Source of the DNA: CAZHCG01 sp046484285
Lineage (GTDB): Bacteria > Myxococcota_A > Polyangia > JAAYKL01
Assembly: GCA_046484285.1 (NCBI GenBank)
Contig: JAWOBP010000209.1
Coordinates: 1-64,000, forward strand
Direction: 5' to 3'
Length of the DNA: 64,000 nt
In this document: positions 16,521-23,390 of the stretch, piece by piece
How the letters are laid out: every line of letters starts with the position of its first letter
How positions within the stretch are numbered: position 1 is the stretch's first letter
Made by a program: the position numbers and the translations under genes
Notes under the pieces: generated by a model
The model's database searches: none
Told to the model about the DNA's origin: nothing
Seen by the model: only the letters and a program-made list of their open reading frames with translations

Positions 16521-17288
16521 TCAGCCCATCTCGGCCAGCATCTGCTTCGCGGCGCGGCGGCCCGAGAGGAACATCCCGCCGAAGATCGGGCCCATGCGAA
16601 ACGATCCGAACACGCCGTTGGCCGCCATCCCCGAGACGTACAGCCCGGGATAGACGCGCCGCGTGTTCTCCACGGTCGCCAGCTCGCCCCGCTCGGCCCA
16701 CATCGGCTTCTCTCCCTGTACCTCGCCGCTGGCGGTCTCGAGCCGGACTCCGGCCTTGCGCGCGATCCGCGCGGTCAGCTCGGCGTCGTGACCGCCGGCG
16801 TCGAGCACGCAGCGCGCCTGGATCATCAGCGGGTCGACGTGCAGATCGCGGTCGATCACCGGCGCCCAGTTGATCACCACCCCGCCGATCCGGCCCTCGC
16901 GGAAGATGACGTCCTCGACGAAGACGCCGTTGAGGATCCTGGCGCCGCTGTTGACCGCGCGGTAGATCAGCGCCGAGGCGACCTCGGTCGCGTCCGCGGT
17001 CACCACGCCCCGGTCCGGCGCGGAATGGCGCACGTCCAGATCGTCGAGCACGGAGAACGCCTCCTCCTGGACGACGATCTCGTTGAACATCATCGCTCCG
17101 CCCCAGATGCCGCCCCCCGGCTCGAGGGCGCGCTCGAACACTGCGACCTTCTTGCCCGCGCGGGCCAGCTCCCAGGCGCAGATCAAGCCCGACGGTCCGG
17201 CGCCGACGATCGCGGCGTCCAGCTCCAGGCAGTCGCTCAGCTTGCGGTGGTATCCGTCGATTATCTTCTGTGAAATCAGGCGTTCCAT
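16521..17288 (-). CDS. thi4: Thiamine thiazole synthase, Thi4 family, His-type (catalytic, sulfide-using)
   Basis: 255 residues from ATG 17288, with AAGGAG nine bases upstream. FAD/NAD-type Rossmann start: DAAIVGAGPSGLICAWELAR, then PGGGIWGGAMMFNEIVVQE, VLDAGGHDAEL and a C-terminal GMAANGVFGSFRMGPIFGGM. At the position where yeast Thi4 has its sacrificial cysteine this protein has histidine (RDLHVDPLMIQ), as in methanogen Thi4. Archaeal His-type enzymes take sulfur from free sulfide with iron and turn over many times, whereas Cys-type enzymes are used once. The sulfide-dependent role here is inferred from that residue. Directly upstream of thiE. No TPP riboswitch is apparent ahead of it. Confidence 0.92.
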   Translation of the reverse strand: MERLISQKIIDGYHRKLSDCLELDAAIVGAGPSGLICAWELARAGKKVAVFERALEPGGGIWGGAMMFNEIVVQEEAFSVLDDLDVRHSAPDRGVVTADATEVASALIYRAVNSGARILNGVFVEDVIFREGRIGGVVINWAPVIDRDLHVDPLMIQARCVLDAGGHDAELTARIARKAGVRLETASGEVQGEKPMWAERGELATVENTRRVYPGLYVSGMAANGVFGSFRMGPIFGGMFLSGRRAAKQMLAEMG

Positions 17289-17386
17289 TCGGACCAGCTC
17301 CTTGTGACAGACCGAGTCCTTTGTCGACCCGCACTCGCGGTTCGTCAACAGCAATCTGCTTCCGGGTGGCCGGTCGGCCGGCGGCG

Positions 17387-18139
17387 CTACTTGTTGCCCG
17401 TTCCGTACAGGTAGCTGTCGATGATATCCTCGAACGTGCCGTCGCCCCACAGGCCGTTGTTGGTGTTGGGGATCTTCTCGCCGCAGAGGAACACGGAGGG
17501 CGTGCCGCTGACTCCCTGGGCCAGACCCTGGTCCTTGTCCCACTGCAGGAACGACATCGTCTGATCGGACGCCATCACCTCCTCGACCTGGGTCATTTCC
17601 AGCTGGAGCTGGTTCTCGAGGTAGGAGAGCGACTCGTCGATCGAAGGTCGCTCGTCGTCGTTCATCTTGTCGTAGTACCAGTCGTGGAAGGCCCAGAAGT
17701 ACTCCTGGCCCTGCATCTGGGCGGCTACCGAGAGCGCTTGCAGATCCCAGATCTCCTGGTAGCTGAACGGGAAGTGGTGGTAATAGAGCCGCACGCGCGC
17801 CCGGTAGTCCTCGCGCTTTTCCCACAGGTCGTGCTCTATGTCCTTGAACGTCGCGCACCACGGGCAGTGGAAGTGGGCGAACTCGACCAGCACCAGGTCG
17901 GGGCTCTCCTCGCCGCCTATGTAGGGGCTGTAGCTGTTGTTGAACAGGTCGGGTGTGCCTTCGGGGCAGAGGCTGCCCGCTCCGGCGTCGTCTCCCGCGT
18001 CGGTGTCGAACCAGTCGCCGCCGTCGAAATCCCCGGCGTCGGGATCGAAGGATTCCTCAATCGTGGGATTTCGGCATCCGGCAATCGCCGCGCAGACCGC
18101 CGCGAACAGAGCCAATCGCCAAAGAACATGCTCGATCAT
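17387..18139 (-). CDS. DsbA/thioredoxin-fold lipoprotein with CPWC site
   Basis: 250 residues. ATG 18139 is chosen because GGAGGTGAGG lies just upstream. MIEHVLWRLALFAAVCAAIAGC gives a lipoprotein signal, then an Asp/Gly linker (DPDAGDFDGGDWFDTDAGDD). The fold starts at about 80 with VEFAHFHCPWCATFKDIEHD, the CPWC redox pair, and ends with the cis-proline region GVSGTPSVFLCGEKIP. This resembles DsbA-like or FrnE-like periplasmic oxidoreductases (Pfam thioredoxin_4). It probably makes or repairs disulfides in exported Cys-containing lipoproteins, several of which are encoded nearby; that link is inference. Confidence 0.9.
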   Translation of the reverse strand: MIEHVLWRLALFAAVCAAIAGCRNPTIEESFDPDAGDFDGGDWFDTDAGDDAGAGSLCPEGTPDLFNNSYSPYIGGEESPDLVLVEFAHFHCPWCATFKDIEHDLWEKREDYRARVRLYYHHFPFSYQEIWDLQALSVAAQMQGQEYFWAFHDWYYDKMNDDERPSIDESLSYLENQLQLEMTQVEEVMASDQTMSFLQWDKDQGLAQGVSGTPSVFLCGEKIPNTNNGLWGDGTFEDIIDSYLYGTGNK

Positions 18140-18222
18140 GGCCGACCTCACCTCCTCATCGACAACACTATATCATCATATCTCGCGCGCGATAATCGAC
18201 CAAAATGTAAAGGATGTGGAGA

Positions 18223-18251
18223 TTGACACCTTCCTCGCCTGCATCTACCAA
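18223..18251 (+). promoter_or_regulatory. Candidate sigma-70-type promoter for purC
   Basis: A perfect TTGACA at 18223-18228 is followed after 17 bases by TACCAA at 18246-18251, a weak -10. The start codon of the second purC is 50 bases further, with AGGAG before it. Confidence 0.45.
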
Positions 18252-18301
18252 GTAACGAGCGCCACTCATCCGACGAGAAGGAAAACAGAGGAGAACGGCT
18301 C

Positions 18302-19267
18302 ATGGTGGACCGAGAGACCATCGCAGCGCAGCTGAGCAGGACGGTGGAAGCCACCGATCTCGCCGCGCTCGGAGAACCGGCGCGAGGCAAGGTGCGCGAC
18401 TCCTACGTGCGAGACGATCGCAGGTGGATCGTGACGACCGATCGCATCTCCGCGTTCGACCGCGTGCTGGGGACGATTCCCTTCAAGGGCCAGGTGCTCA
18501 ACCGCACCACCGAGTTCTGGTTCGACGCGACGCGGGAGCTGGTCCCGAATCACATGGTCGGCTGTCCCGATCCGCAGGTGATGGAGGTTGTCGACTGCGA
18601 GCCGCTGCCGGTCGAGATGGTGGTGCGCGCCTACCTGACCGGCTCCACCTCGACCTCGATCTGGACGCACTACGAGCGCGGGGCGCGGGTCTTCTGCGGG
18701 AACCAGCTTCCCGACGGAATGCGCAAGCACCAGCGGCTCGCCCGTCCGGTCCTGACTCCGTCGACCAAGGCGGAGCAGGGCGATCACGACGTTTCGGTCT
18801 CCCGCGAGGAGATCCTGGCGATGGGTCGCATCAGCGCCGGGCAGTTCGATCGGATCGCCGAGGCCAGCCTGGCGCTGTTCGATTTCGGCCGGCGCCACTG
18901 CGCCGAGCAGGGCTTGATCCTGGTGGACACCAAGTTCGAGTTCGGCAGGACGCCGGACGGAGAAATCGTGGTGATCGACGAGATCCTGACACCGGATTCC
19001 TCCCGCTTCTGGGAGGCCGACAGCTACGAGGAGCGGATCGCCCAGGGACGCGATCCGGAAGGCCTTGACAAGGAGTACGTCCGCGTCTGGCTGAAGCGGG
19101 AGCGCGGCTTCACCGGAGACGGGGATCTGCCCGCGATCCCGGACGAGGTGCGCGTCGAGGCCGCCTTGCGCTATATTCACGCCTGCGAGCGGGTCACCGG
19201 CACCCCGTTCGAGCCCGAGCCCGGCGACCCGCTGGAGCGGATCGCCCGCAACCTGGAGGAGAAGTGA
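18302..19267 (+). CDS. purC: SAICAR synthetase (copy of the GC-rich genome)
   Basis: 321 residues. GEPARGKVRDSYVRDDRRWI, VTTDRISAFDRVLGTIPFKG, the YLTGSTSTSIWTHYERG segment, RPVLTPSTKAEQGDHDVSVS, LVDTKFEFGRTPDGEIVVID and TPDSSRFWEADSYEE are all family hallmarks. Same reaction as the gene at 2,203 but of a different branch, with the longer 'STSIW' form. AGGAGAAC precedes ATG. It is followed after 10 bases by hpt, so a purine synthesis plus salvage operon with the TerB-like gene is likely. Codon use matches its neighbours. Confidence 0.95.
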   Translation: MVDRETIAAQLSRTVEATDLAALGEPARGKVRDSYVRDDRRWIVTTDRISAFDRVLGTIPFKGQVLNRTTEFWFDATRELVPNHMVGCPDPQVMEVVDCEPLPVEMVVRAYLTGSTSTSIWTHYERGARVFCGNQLPDGMRKHQRLARPVLTPSTKAEQGDHDVSVSREEILAMGRISAGQFDRIAEASLALFDFGRRHCAEQGLILVDTKFEFGRTPDGEIVVIDEILTPDSSRFWEADSYEERIAQGRDPEGLDKEYVRVWLKRERGFTGDGDLPAIPDEVRVEAALRYIHACERVTGTPFEPEPGDPLERIARNLEEK

Positions 19268-19277
19268 GGGAAGGACG

Positions 19278-19895
19278 GTGACTGCTCCGGATTCGATGCC
19301 CAGCTTCAAGACCCTGATCGACGCCGAGACGGTCGAAGCGCGCGTCTTGGAAATGGGTCGCAGCATCGCAGACGACTACCGCGATCGCGACCTGACCGCG
19401 CTGGTCGTGCTCAAGGGGAGCTTCGTCTTCGCCGCCGACCTGCTGCGCGCGATCTCCCTGCCGCTGCGGGTCGAGTTCATCGGCCTGCGCTCCTATGGAT
19501 CGCGGATGACGACCTCCGGCGTCGTGGAGATCACGCTCGACGTGAAGTACCCGCTGGGCGGGCGGGACGTGCTGGTCGTCGAGGACATCGTGGACACGGG
19601 TCTGACGCTCTCCTACCTGCGCGACAACCTGGCGACGCGGCAGCCGAGCTCGATCCGGATCGCCTCGTTGCTGCACAAGCCGTCGCGCACGATCGAAAAG
19701 GTTCCGATCGATTACCTCGGATTCACGATCCCCGACGAGTTCGTCGTCGGCTACGGTCTCGACTACAATGGGCGTTTTCGCAATCTGCCTTACATCGCCA
19801 CGATGGAGGATCCGAGCCAGCTGGATCTCTTCGACTATCTTCGGGGCGACCAGACCGGTCGAGCGCGACCGGCGGATACAGGAGACGAGAAATGA
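19278..19895 (+). CDS. hpt: Hypoxanthine phosphoribosyltransferase
   Basis: 205 residues from GTG 19278 with GGAAGG upstream. The PRPP-binding loop VLVVEDIVDTGLTLSYL sits near residue 97; LVVLKGSFVFAADLLRAI and EFIGLRSYGSRMTTSG precede it, and the C-terminal DEFVVGYGLDYNGRFRNLPY binds the purine. It salvages hypoxanthine and guanine to IMP and GMP. Its stop overlaps the ATG of the TerB-like gene (ATGA at 19892), a sign of translational coupling. The C-terminal DLFDYLRGDQTGRARPADTG extension is a little longer than usual. Confidence 0.93.
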   Translation: MTAPDSMPSFKTLIDAETVEARVLEMGRSIADDYRDRDLTALVVLKGSFVFAADLLRAISLPLRVEFIGLRSYGSRMTTSGVVEITLDVKYPLGGRDVLVVEDIVDTGLTLSYLRDNLATRQPSSIRIASLLHKPSRTIEKVPIDYLGFTIPDEFVVGYGLDYNGRFRNLPYIATMEDPSQLDLFDYLRGDQTGRARPADTGDEK

Positions 19896-20251
19896 AGACC
19901 GAGGACAAGGTTCAGATCTGCAAGGTGGCGGCCCAGGCCGTGCTCTCGGACGGCCGGCTGACCGACGAGGAACGGGGGCAGGTCTACCGCCTGATGGATC
20001 GCTACGAGCTTACCGAGGAGCAGCGGGCCGACGTGTTGAACCGCAACATCGAGGACGATGTATCCGGGCTCGCCGCCGGTTTGACCGAGTTCGATTCCAA
20101 AAACGAGCTGCTGGTCGAGCTGGCGATGGCCGTGGCCGCCGACGGCGATCTCTCCAGGCCGGAGCAACGGCTGCTCGAGAGCGTCGCCGACGCGCTCGAG
20201 GTCGACCGCGACGAGCTGGAGATGCTGGTCGAGACCGCGCTGATCCGCTGA
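19892..20251 (+). CDS. Small TerB-like helical protein
   Basis: 119 residues, all predicted helix, with the repeated acidic pattern LSDGRLTDEERGQVYRLMDR and AADGDLSRPEQRLLESVADA. Two DG-x-L-x-x-E-E/Q repeats are typical of TerB/TerB-like (DjlA N-terminal type) domains, which bind metal through acidic residues. The start overlaps the hpt stop. The family includes tellurite-resistance proteins, but no other ter gene is near, so tellurite resistance should not be assumed. Probably cytosolic; role unknown. Confidence 0.75.
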   Translation: MKTEDKVQICKVAAQAVLSDGRLTDEERGQVYRLMDRYELTEEQRADVLNRNIEDDVSGLAAGLTEFDSKNELLVELAMAVAADGDLSRPEQRLLESVADALEVDRDELEMLVETALIR

Positions 20252-20332
20252 TCCCTCGGCGGACGGCGCCGCCTCGACGCTCCCTTGCCATGCCGCGACG
20301 GTCTCTGCTCCGGAACCGATTCGAACAATACG

Positions 20333-20485
20333 CGCTGCAGGTTTTTCCGGGGAGATCCGGCGGGGAGCACAGCTGCGCGATCCTCGAGGGCGGCGGCGCG
20401 ATCTGCCGGGGGTGGGACCAGTGGGGTCAGCCCGGGTAGGGCAACACGGAGAACGTCGGCGGCGACAAGGCCCGCTCATTCGCTT
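20333..20485 (+). pseudogene. Remnant of an RCC1-repeat protein
   Basis: The plus-strand frame reads GEHSCAILEGGGAICRGWDQ, then WGQPG, an in-frame stop, and GNTENVGGDKARSF. This matches the RCC1-repeat pattern 'GExHSCAILxGGxxxCWGxNxxGQLGxGNTENVGD' with a stop where the pattern has a residue. The interval 20252-20654 holds no intact gene; the rest is GC-rich spacer plus the sufC leader. RCC1-like secreted propellers are common in this kind of genome. Confidence 0.65.
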
Positions 20486-20654
20486 CGAATCGGGGTATCG
20501 CGGTCGAGCGCCGCCCTCGTCGGGACCCACTGCCCGAGAAAATTTTTCGACAGCGCGGATGGCTCCCCCTGTCCGAGTTTGACTAACTCCGCTTCGGTCA
20601 TAGAGTAATCACGTGGCTCCGCGGGCCCCGGCCCGCCAACGCGTCGAGGTCAGC

Positions 20655-21434
20655 ATGTCGAACCTGCTCGAAGTCCACGATCTCCACGTCAGCGTGGGAG
20701 ATACGGAGTTGCTCCGTGGGATCGAGCTGACTGTTCCACGAGGAGCGGTCCACGCCCTGCTGGGTCCCAACGGCTGCGGCAAGACCACCTTGATGATGTC
20801 GGTGATGGGCTTCGACAAGTACCGGATCACCAAGGGGAGCATCATCTTCGACGGCGAGGACATCACCGGTCTCGATCTCACACAGCGGGCTCAACGCGGG
20901 CTGGGGATCGCCCTGCAGCGCCCGCCTACCATCCCCGGTGTGCGCCTGGGCGACGTGCTCGATTTCGCCGCGGGCGGAGACAGCGAGCGCTTCGAGAATC
21001 TCTCGCGCTACGTCGAAGAAGCCCGCATGCAGAACTTCGTCCAGCGGCCGCTCAACCAGGACCTTTCCGGCGGCGAGATCAAGCGCTCCGAGGTGCTGCA
21101 GATGCTGGCCACCAGACCGCGCTTCGCGATGCTGGACGAGCCCGGCTCCGGCGTGGACCTGGACTCTTTGGTCGTGCTGGGTCGGTTGATCAACGATTTT
21201 TTCAGCCGGGACGAATCTCATCCGGCGCTGCGCAAGGCCGGTCTGATCATCACCCACTCGTCGCACATCCTGGACTACGTCGAGGTGGACAAGGCCCACG
21301 TGATGCTCGAAGGGCGGCTGACCTGCCACGGCAACCCCCGCCTGGTGCTGGAAAAGATCAGAAGCTGCGGGTTCGAGGAGTGCATTCACTGCCTCGGCAG
21401 CGGCGACCGGACCGAGGCGGCCCTGGCCGAGTGA
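20655..21434 (+). CDS. sufC: SufC-like Fe-S assembly ATPase
   Basis: 259 residues from ATG 20655 (the frame opens at 20613, but MSNLLEVHDLHVSVGDTELL aligns with normal SufC starts). ABC features: Walker A GPNGCGKTT, Q-loop region ALQRPPTIPGVRLGDVLDFA, signature LSGGEIKRSEVLQ, Walker B RFAMLDEPGSGVD, and H-loop LIITHSSHIL. The C-terminus has a GFEECIHCLGSGD segment with clustered cysteines, seen in SufC-like proteins of anaerobes. It pairs with the SufB-like gene nine bases downstream. It should power Fe-S cluster building on the SufB scaffold in the cytoplasm. Confidence 0.9.
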   Translation: MSNLLEVHDLHVSVGDTELLRGIELTVPRGAVHALLGPNGCGKTTLMMSVMGFDKYRITKGSIIFDGEDITGLDLTQRAQRGLGIALQRPPTIPGVRLGDVLDFAAGGDSERFENLSRYVEEARMQNFVQRPLNQDLSGGEIKRSEVLQMLATRPRFAMLDEPGSGVDLDSLVVLGRLINDFFSRDESHPALRKAGLIITHSSHILDYVEVDKAHVMLEGRLTCHGNPRLVLEKIRSCGFEECIHCLGSGDRTEAALAE

Positions 21435-21443
21435 GGAATACGA

Positions 21444-22562
21444 GTGACTGAAGCAAGACTGCCGATCGACAAAAGCGACGCCCGATCCCTGGCCCGGGTC
21501 GGAATCACGGACGACCCTTCCGAACGCTCGGGCTCTTTCGTTCTGCGCGACGACGAGCCGGTCTGCTCCCAGGCCGACGCGGACGGCTTGGAGCTCGAGT
21601 TGATCGAGATCGCTCTCCAGCGCCACGACTGGCTGCGCCGCGATCACTACTGGAAGCTGGTCGATCCCGAAACGGACGAGTACACCCGCTCTCTTCACGC
21701 GATGGAAAGGCCCCAGGGCTTCTTCTTGCGCGTGCGCGCCGGCGAGAAAGTCGTCCTGCCCGCCCAGACCGGGCTGTTCCTCGCCAGCGAGGGAACGACG
21801 CAGCGCGTGCACAACATCGTGGTGCTCGAGGAAGGCTCCGAGCTGCACCTGATCACCGGCTGCGTCCTCAGGGGCGGCGCCGCCGGCGGCGATCACTGGG
21901 CGGTCACCGAAGCCTACATCGGCAAGGACGCCCATCTGGTAAACACGATGGTCCACAGCTGGGGCCCCGAGGCCGAGGTCTACCCCCACGCCGGAACCCG
22001 CGTCGAGGCCGGAGGCTCCTACACTAGCAACTACGTGTCGCTCAAGCCGGTGCGCAAGGTGGTCAGCAATCCCCGGACCTGGCTGGTCGGAGCCGGCGCT
22101 GACGTCACTTACAACAGCGTGATCATGGGCGCCGCCGACTCCGTGATCGACACCGGAGGCGAGGTCTTTCTCCAGGCTCCCGACACCGCCGCCCAGATCC
22201 TGCACCGCGGAATCTGCTCCCAGGGGCGCATCTTCCAGCGCGGCCTGGTCGTCGGCGAGGACCGCTGCCGGGCCCACGTGGACTGCTCCGGGTTGATCAT
22301 CGACCCGGGCGAGGAGGGCTTCATCTCCTCGGTCCCCTCCCTGCGCTCGCGCCACGTCGATGCCGAGCTCTCCCACGAGGCGAGCATCGGCAAGATCGCT
22401 CCCGAGCAGGTCGAATACCTCGAATCGCGGGGAATGACCGAGAGTCAGGCGATCGGGATGATCATCCGCGGCTTCCTCGACACCGATATCGAAGGCCTGG
22501 GCGCGGAGCTGGACGGTCAGATCGCGGAGATAGCGGCCCTGGCCAGGTCCGCCGAAGGATAG
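21444..22562 (+). CDS. sufB: SufB/SufD-like scaffold of a minimal SUF system
   Basis: 372 residues from GTG 21444. It ends with the SufB/D beta-helix core: GGEVFLQAPDTAAQILHRGI, GRIFQRGLVVGEDRCRAHVD and a C-terminal helical part (LSHEASIGKIAPEQVEYLES, then RGMTESQAIGMIIRGFLD) typical of the family. There is only one SufB/D-type protein, no SufS, SufE, SufU or second paralogue nearby, so it resembles the two-gene SufCB/SMS-type systems of methanogens and other anaerobes. Calling it SufB rather than SufD is by context. The stop is followed after 22 bases by a convergent gene. Confidence 0.85.
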   Translation: MTEARLPIDKSDARSLARVGITDDPSERSGSFVLRDDEPVCSQADADGLELELIEIALQRHDWLRRDHYWKLVDPETDEYTRSLHAMERPQGFFLRVRAGEKVVLPAQTGLFLASEGTTQRVHNIVVLEEGSELHLITGCVLRGGAAGGDHWAVTEAYIGKDAHLVNTMVHSWGPEAEVYPHAGTRVEAGGSYTSNYVSLKPVRKVVSNPRTWLVGAGADVTYNSVIMGAADSVIDTGGEVFLQAPDTAAQILHRGICSQGRIFQRGLVVGEDRCRAHVDCSGLIIDPGEEGFISSVPSLRSRHVDAELSHEASIGKIAPEQVEYLESRGMTESQAIGMIIRGFLDTDIEGLGAELDGQIAEIAALARSAEG

Positions 22563-22584
22563 CCCGCTCGAAGCTGCCGATCTA

Positions 22585-23211
22585 TCATTGCTGTCCGGGC
22601 CCGGCCACGGAGTAGCAGCGTCCGTGCTGCCCGGATGTCATGCTCAGCGTGCCGCGCAAGACCAGATCGTCGAGCACGGTCTGCGCTCGACCCTTGGGCA
22701 GGCCGAGACGCGCCGAGACCGGCTCGGCGTCCGTGCCGGGATTCCTGGAAACGAAATCGACGACCGCCTCCTCGAGCCGCTCCCGCTCGGCGCGGCGGTA
22801 CGACGAAACGACCGTCGGGCGCGGCTTCGGCGCCGGAGCCGGAGCGGCGGCCTCGGGCTCCGGTTCCGGAGTTGGGGCGGCGGCCTCCGGCTCCGGTTCC
22901 GGGGTTGGGGCGGCGGCCTCCGGCTCCGGCTGCGCCGGTTTCTCGGGCTCCGGTTCCTTCACGGGCTCGGCCAGAGTCGCTGCCTCTTTCTCGGTCTTCT
23001 TCCTTTGCGCAGCCTTTTTCCCCGGAATTCTCTTCTTGCGCGGCGCAGTCGCTCTCTCGCCCGGCAGCCGGGACGATCGCTGCTCGCGATCGGAGATCAG
23101 ATTCAGCAGCTCGTCGACCGTCAACCCGCGTATAATCCCCGCGACTTCACTCGCAAGCCCGGCCGCAATCTCCTCGAGATCCAACTCGAGATTCGTCTTC
23201 ACATCAGCCAT
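22585..23211 (-). CDS. Two-domain protein with PEPEAAAPT linker and C-terminal winged helix
   Basis: 208 residues. The N-terminal 55 residues (DLEEIAAGLASEVAGIIRGL then TVDELLNLI) form amphipathic helices; a Lys/Arg-rich stretch (PRKKRIPGKKAAQRKK) follows, then a Glu-Pro-Ala linker with three copies of an EPEPEAAAPT-like unit (33-base DNA repeat at about 22,850-22,940). The last 75 residues, RAERERLEEAVVDFVSRNPG to RGTLSMTSGQHGRCYSV, look like a winged helix with a MarR/IclR-style wing. It may be a DNA-binding or nucleoid-type regulator. I recognise no named family. Confidence 0.7.
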   Translation of the reverse strand: MADVKTNLELDLEEIAAGLASEVAGIIRGLTVDELLNLISDREQRSSRLPGERATAPRKKRIPGKKAAQRKKTEKEAATLAEPVKEPEPEKPAQPEPEAAAPTPEPEPEAAAPTPEPEPEAAAPAPAPKPRPTVVSSYRRAERERLEEAVVDFVSRNPGTDAEPVSARLGLPKGRAQTVLDDLVLRGTLSMTSGQHGRCYSVAGPGQQ

Positions 23212-23355
23212 CGCTCTCCTCTTTCACAGTTCGCGATCTTGGGGTTATGCCTTGAAAAACGGCGCAACGCAAAGGGTGATTTTCGTATTTCTCCTAGAAA
23301 ATCAAGGCCAATCGCCACTGTAATAACCGGCAATCAGCCAACGGCGGCAAAAACC

Positions 23356-23364
23356 TGCTAAACT
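23356..23364 (+). promoter_or_regulatory. Possible extended -10 element
   Basis: TGCTAAACT lies 27 bases before the start of the FG-GAP lipoprotein, and GAAGGAG follows. No clear -35 was found. Confidence 0.3.
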
Positions 23365-23390
23365 CGATGCCATTCGAAGGAGCTGACAAA

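Noticed and set aside
17289..17386. TPP riboswitch ahead of thi4-thiE
   Set aside because: The conserved CTGAGA and thi-box sequences are absent from the leader on the minus strand.
2203..19267. Two purC genes as a true paralogue pair
   Set aside because: They differ in lineage, base composition and neighbourhood; the chimeric join explains them.
19892..20251. Tellurite-resistance gene
   Set aside because: Only the general TerB-like fold is seen; no other ter genes are present.
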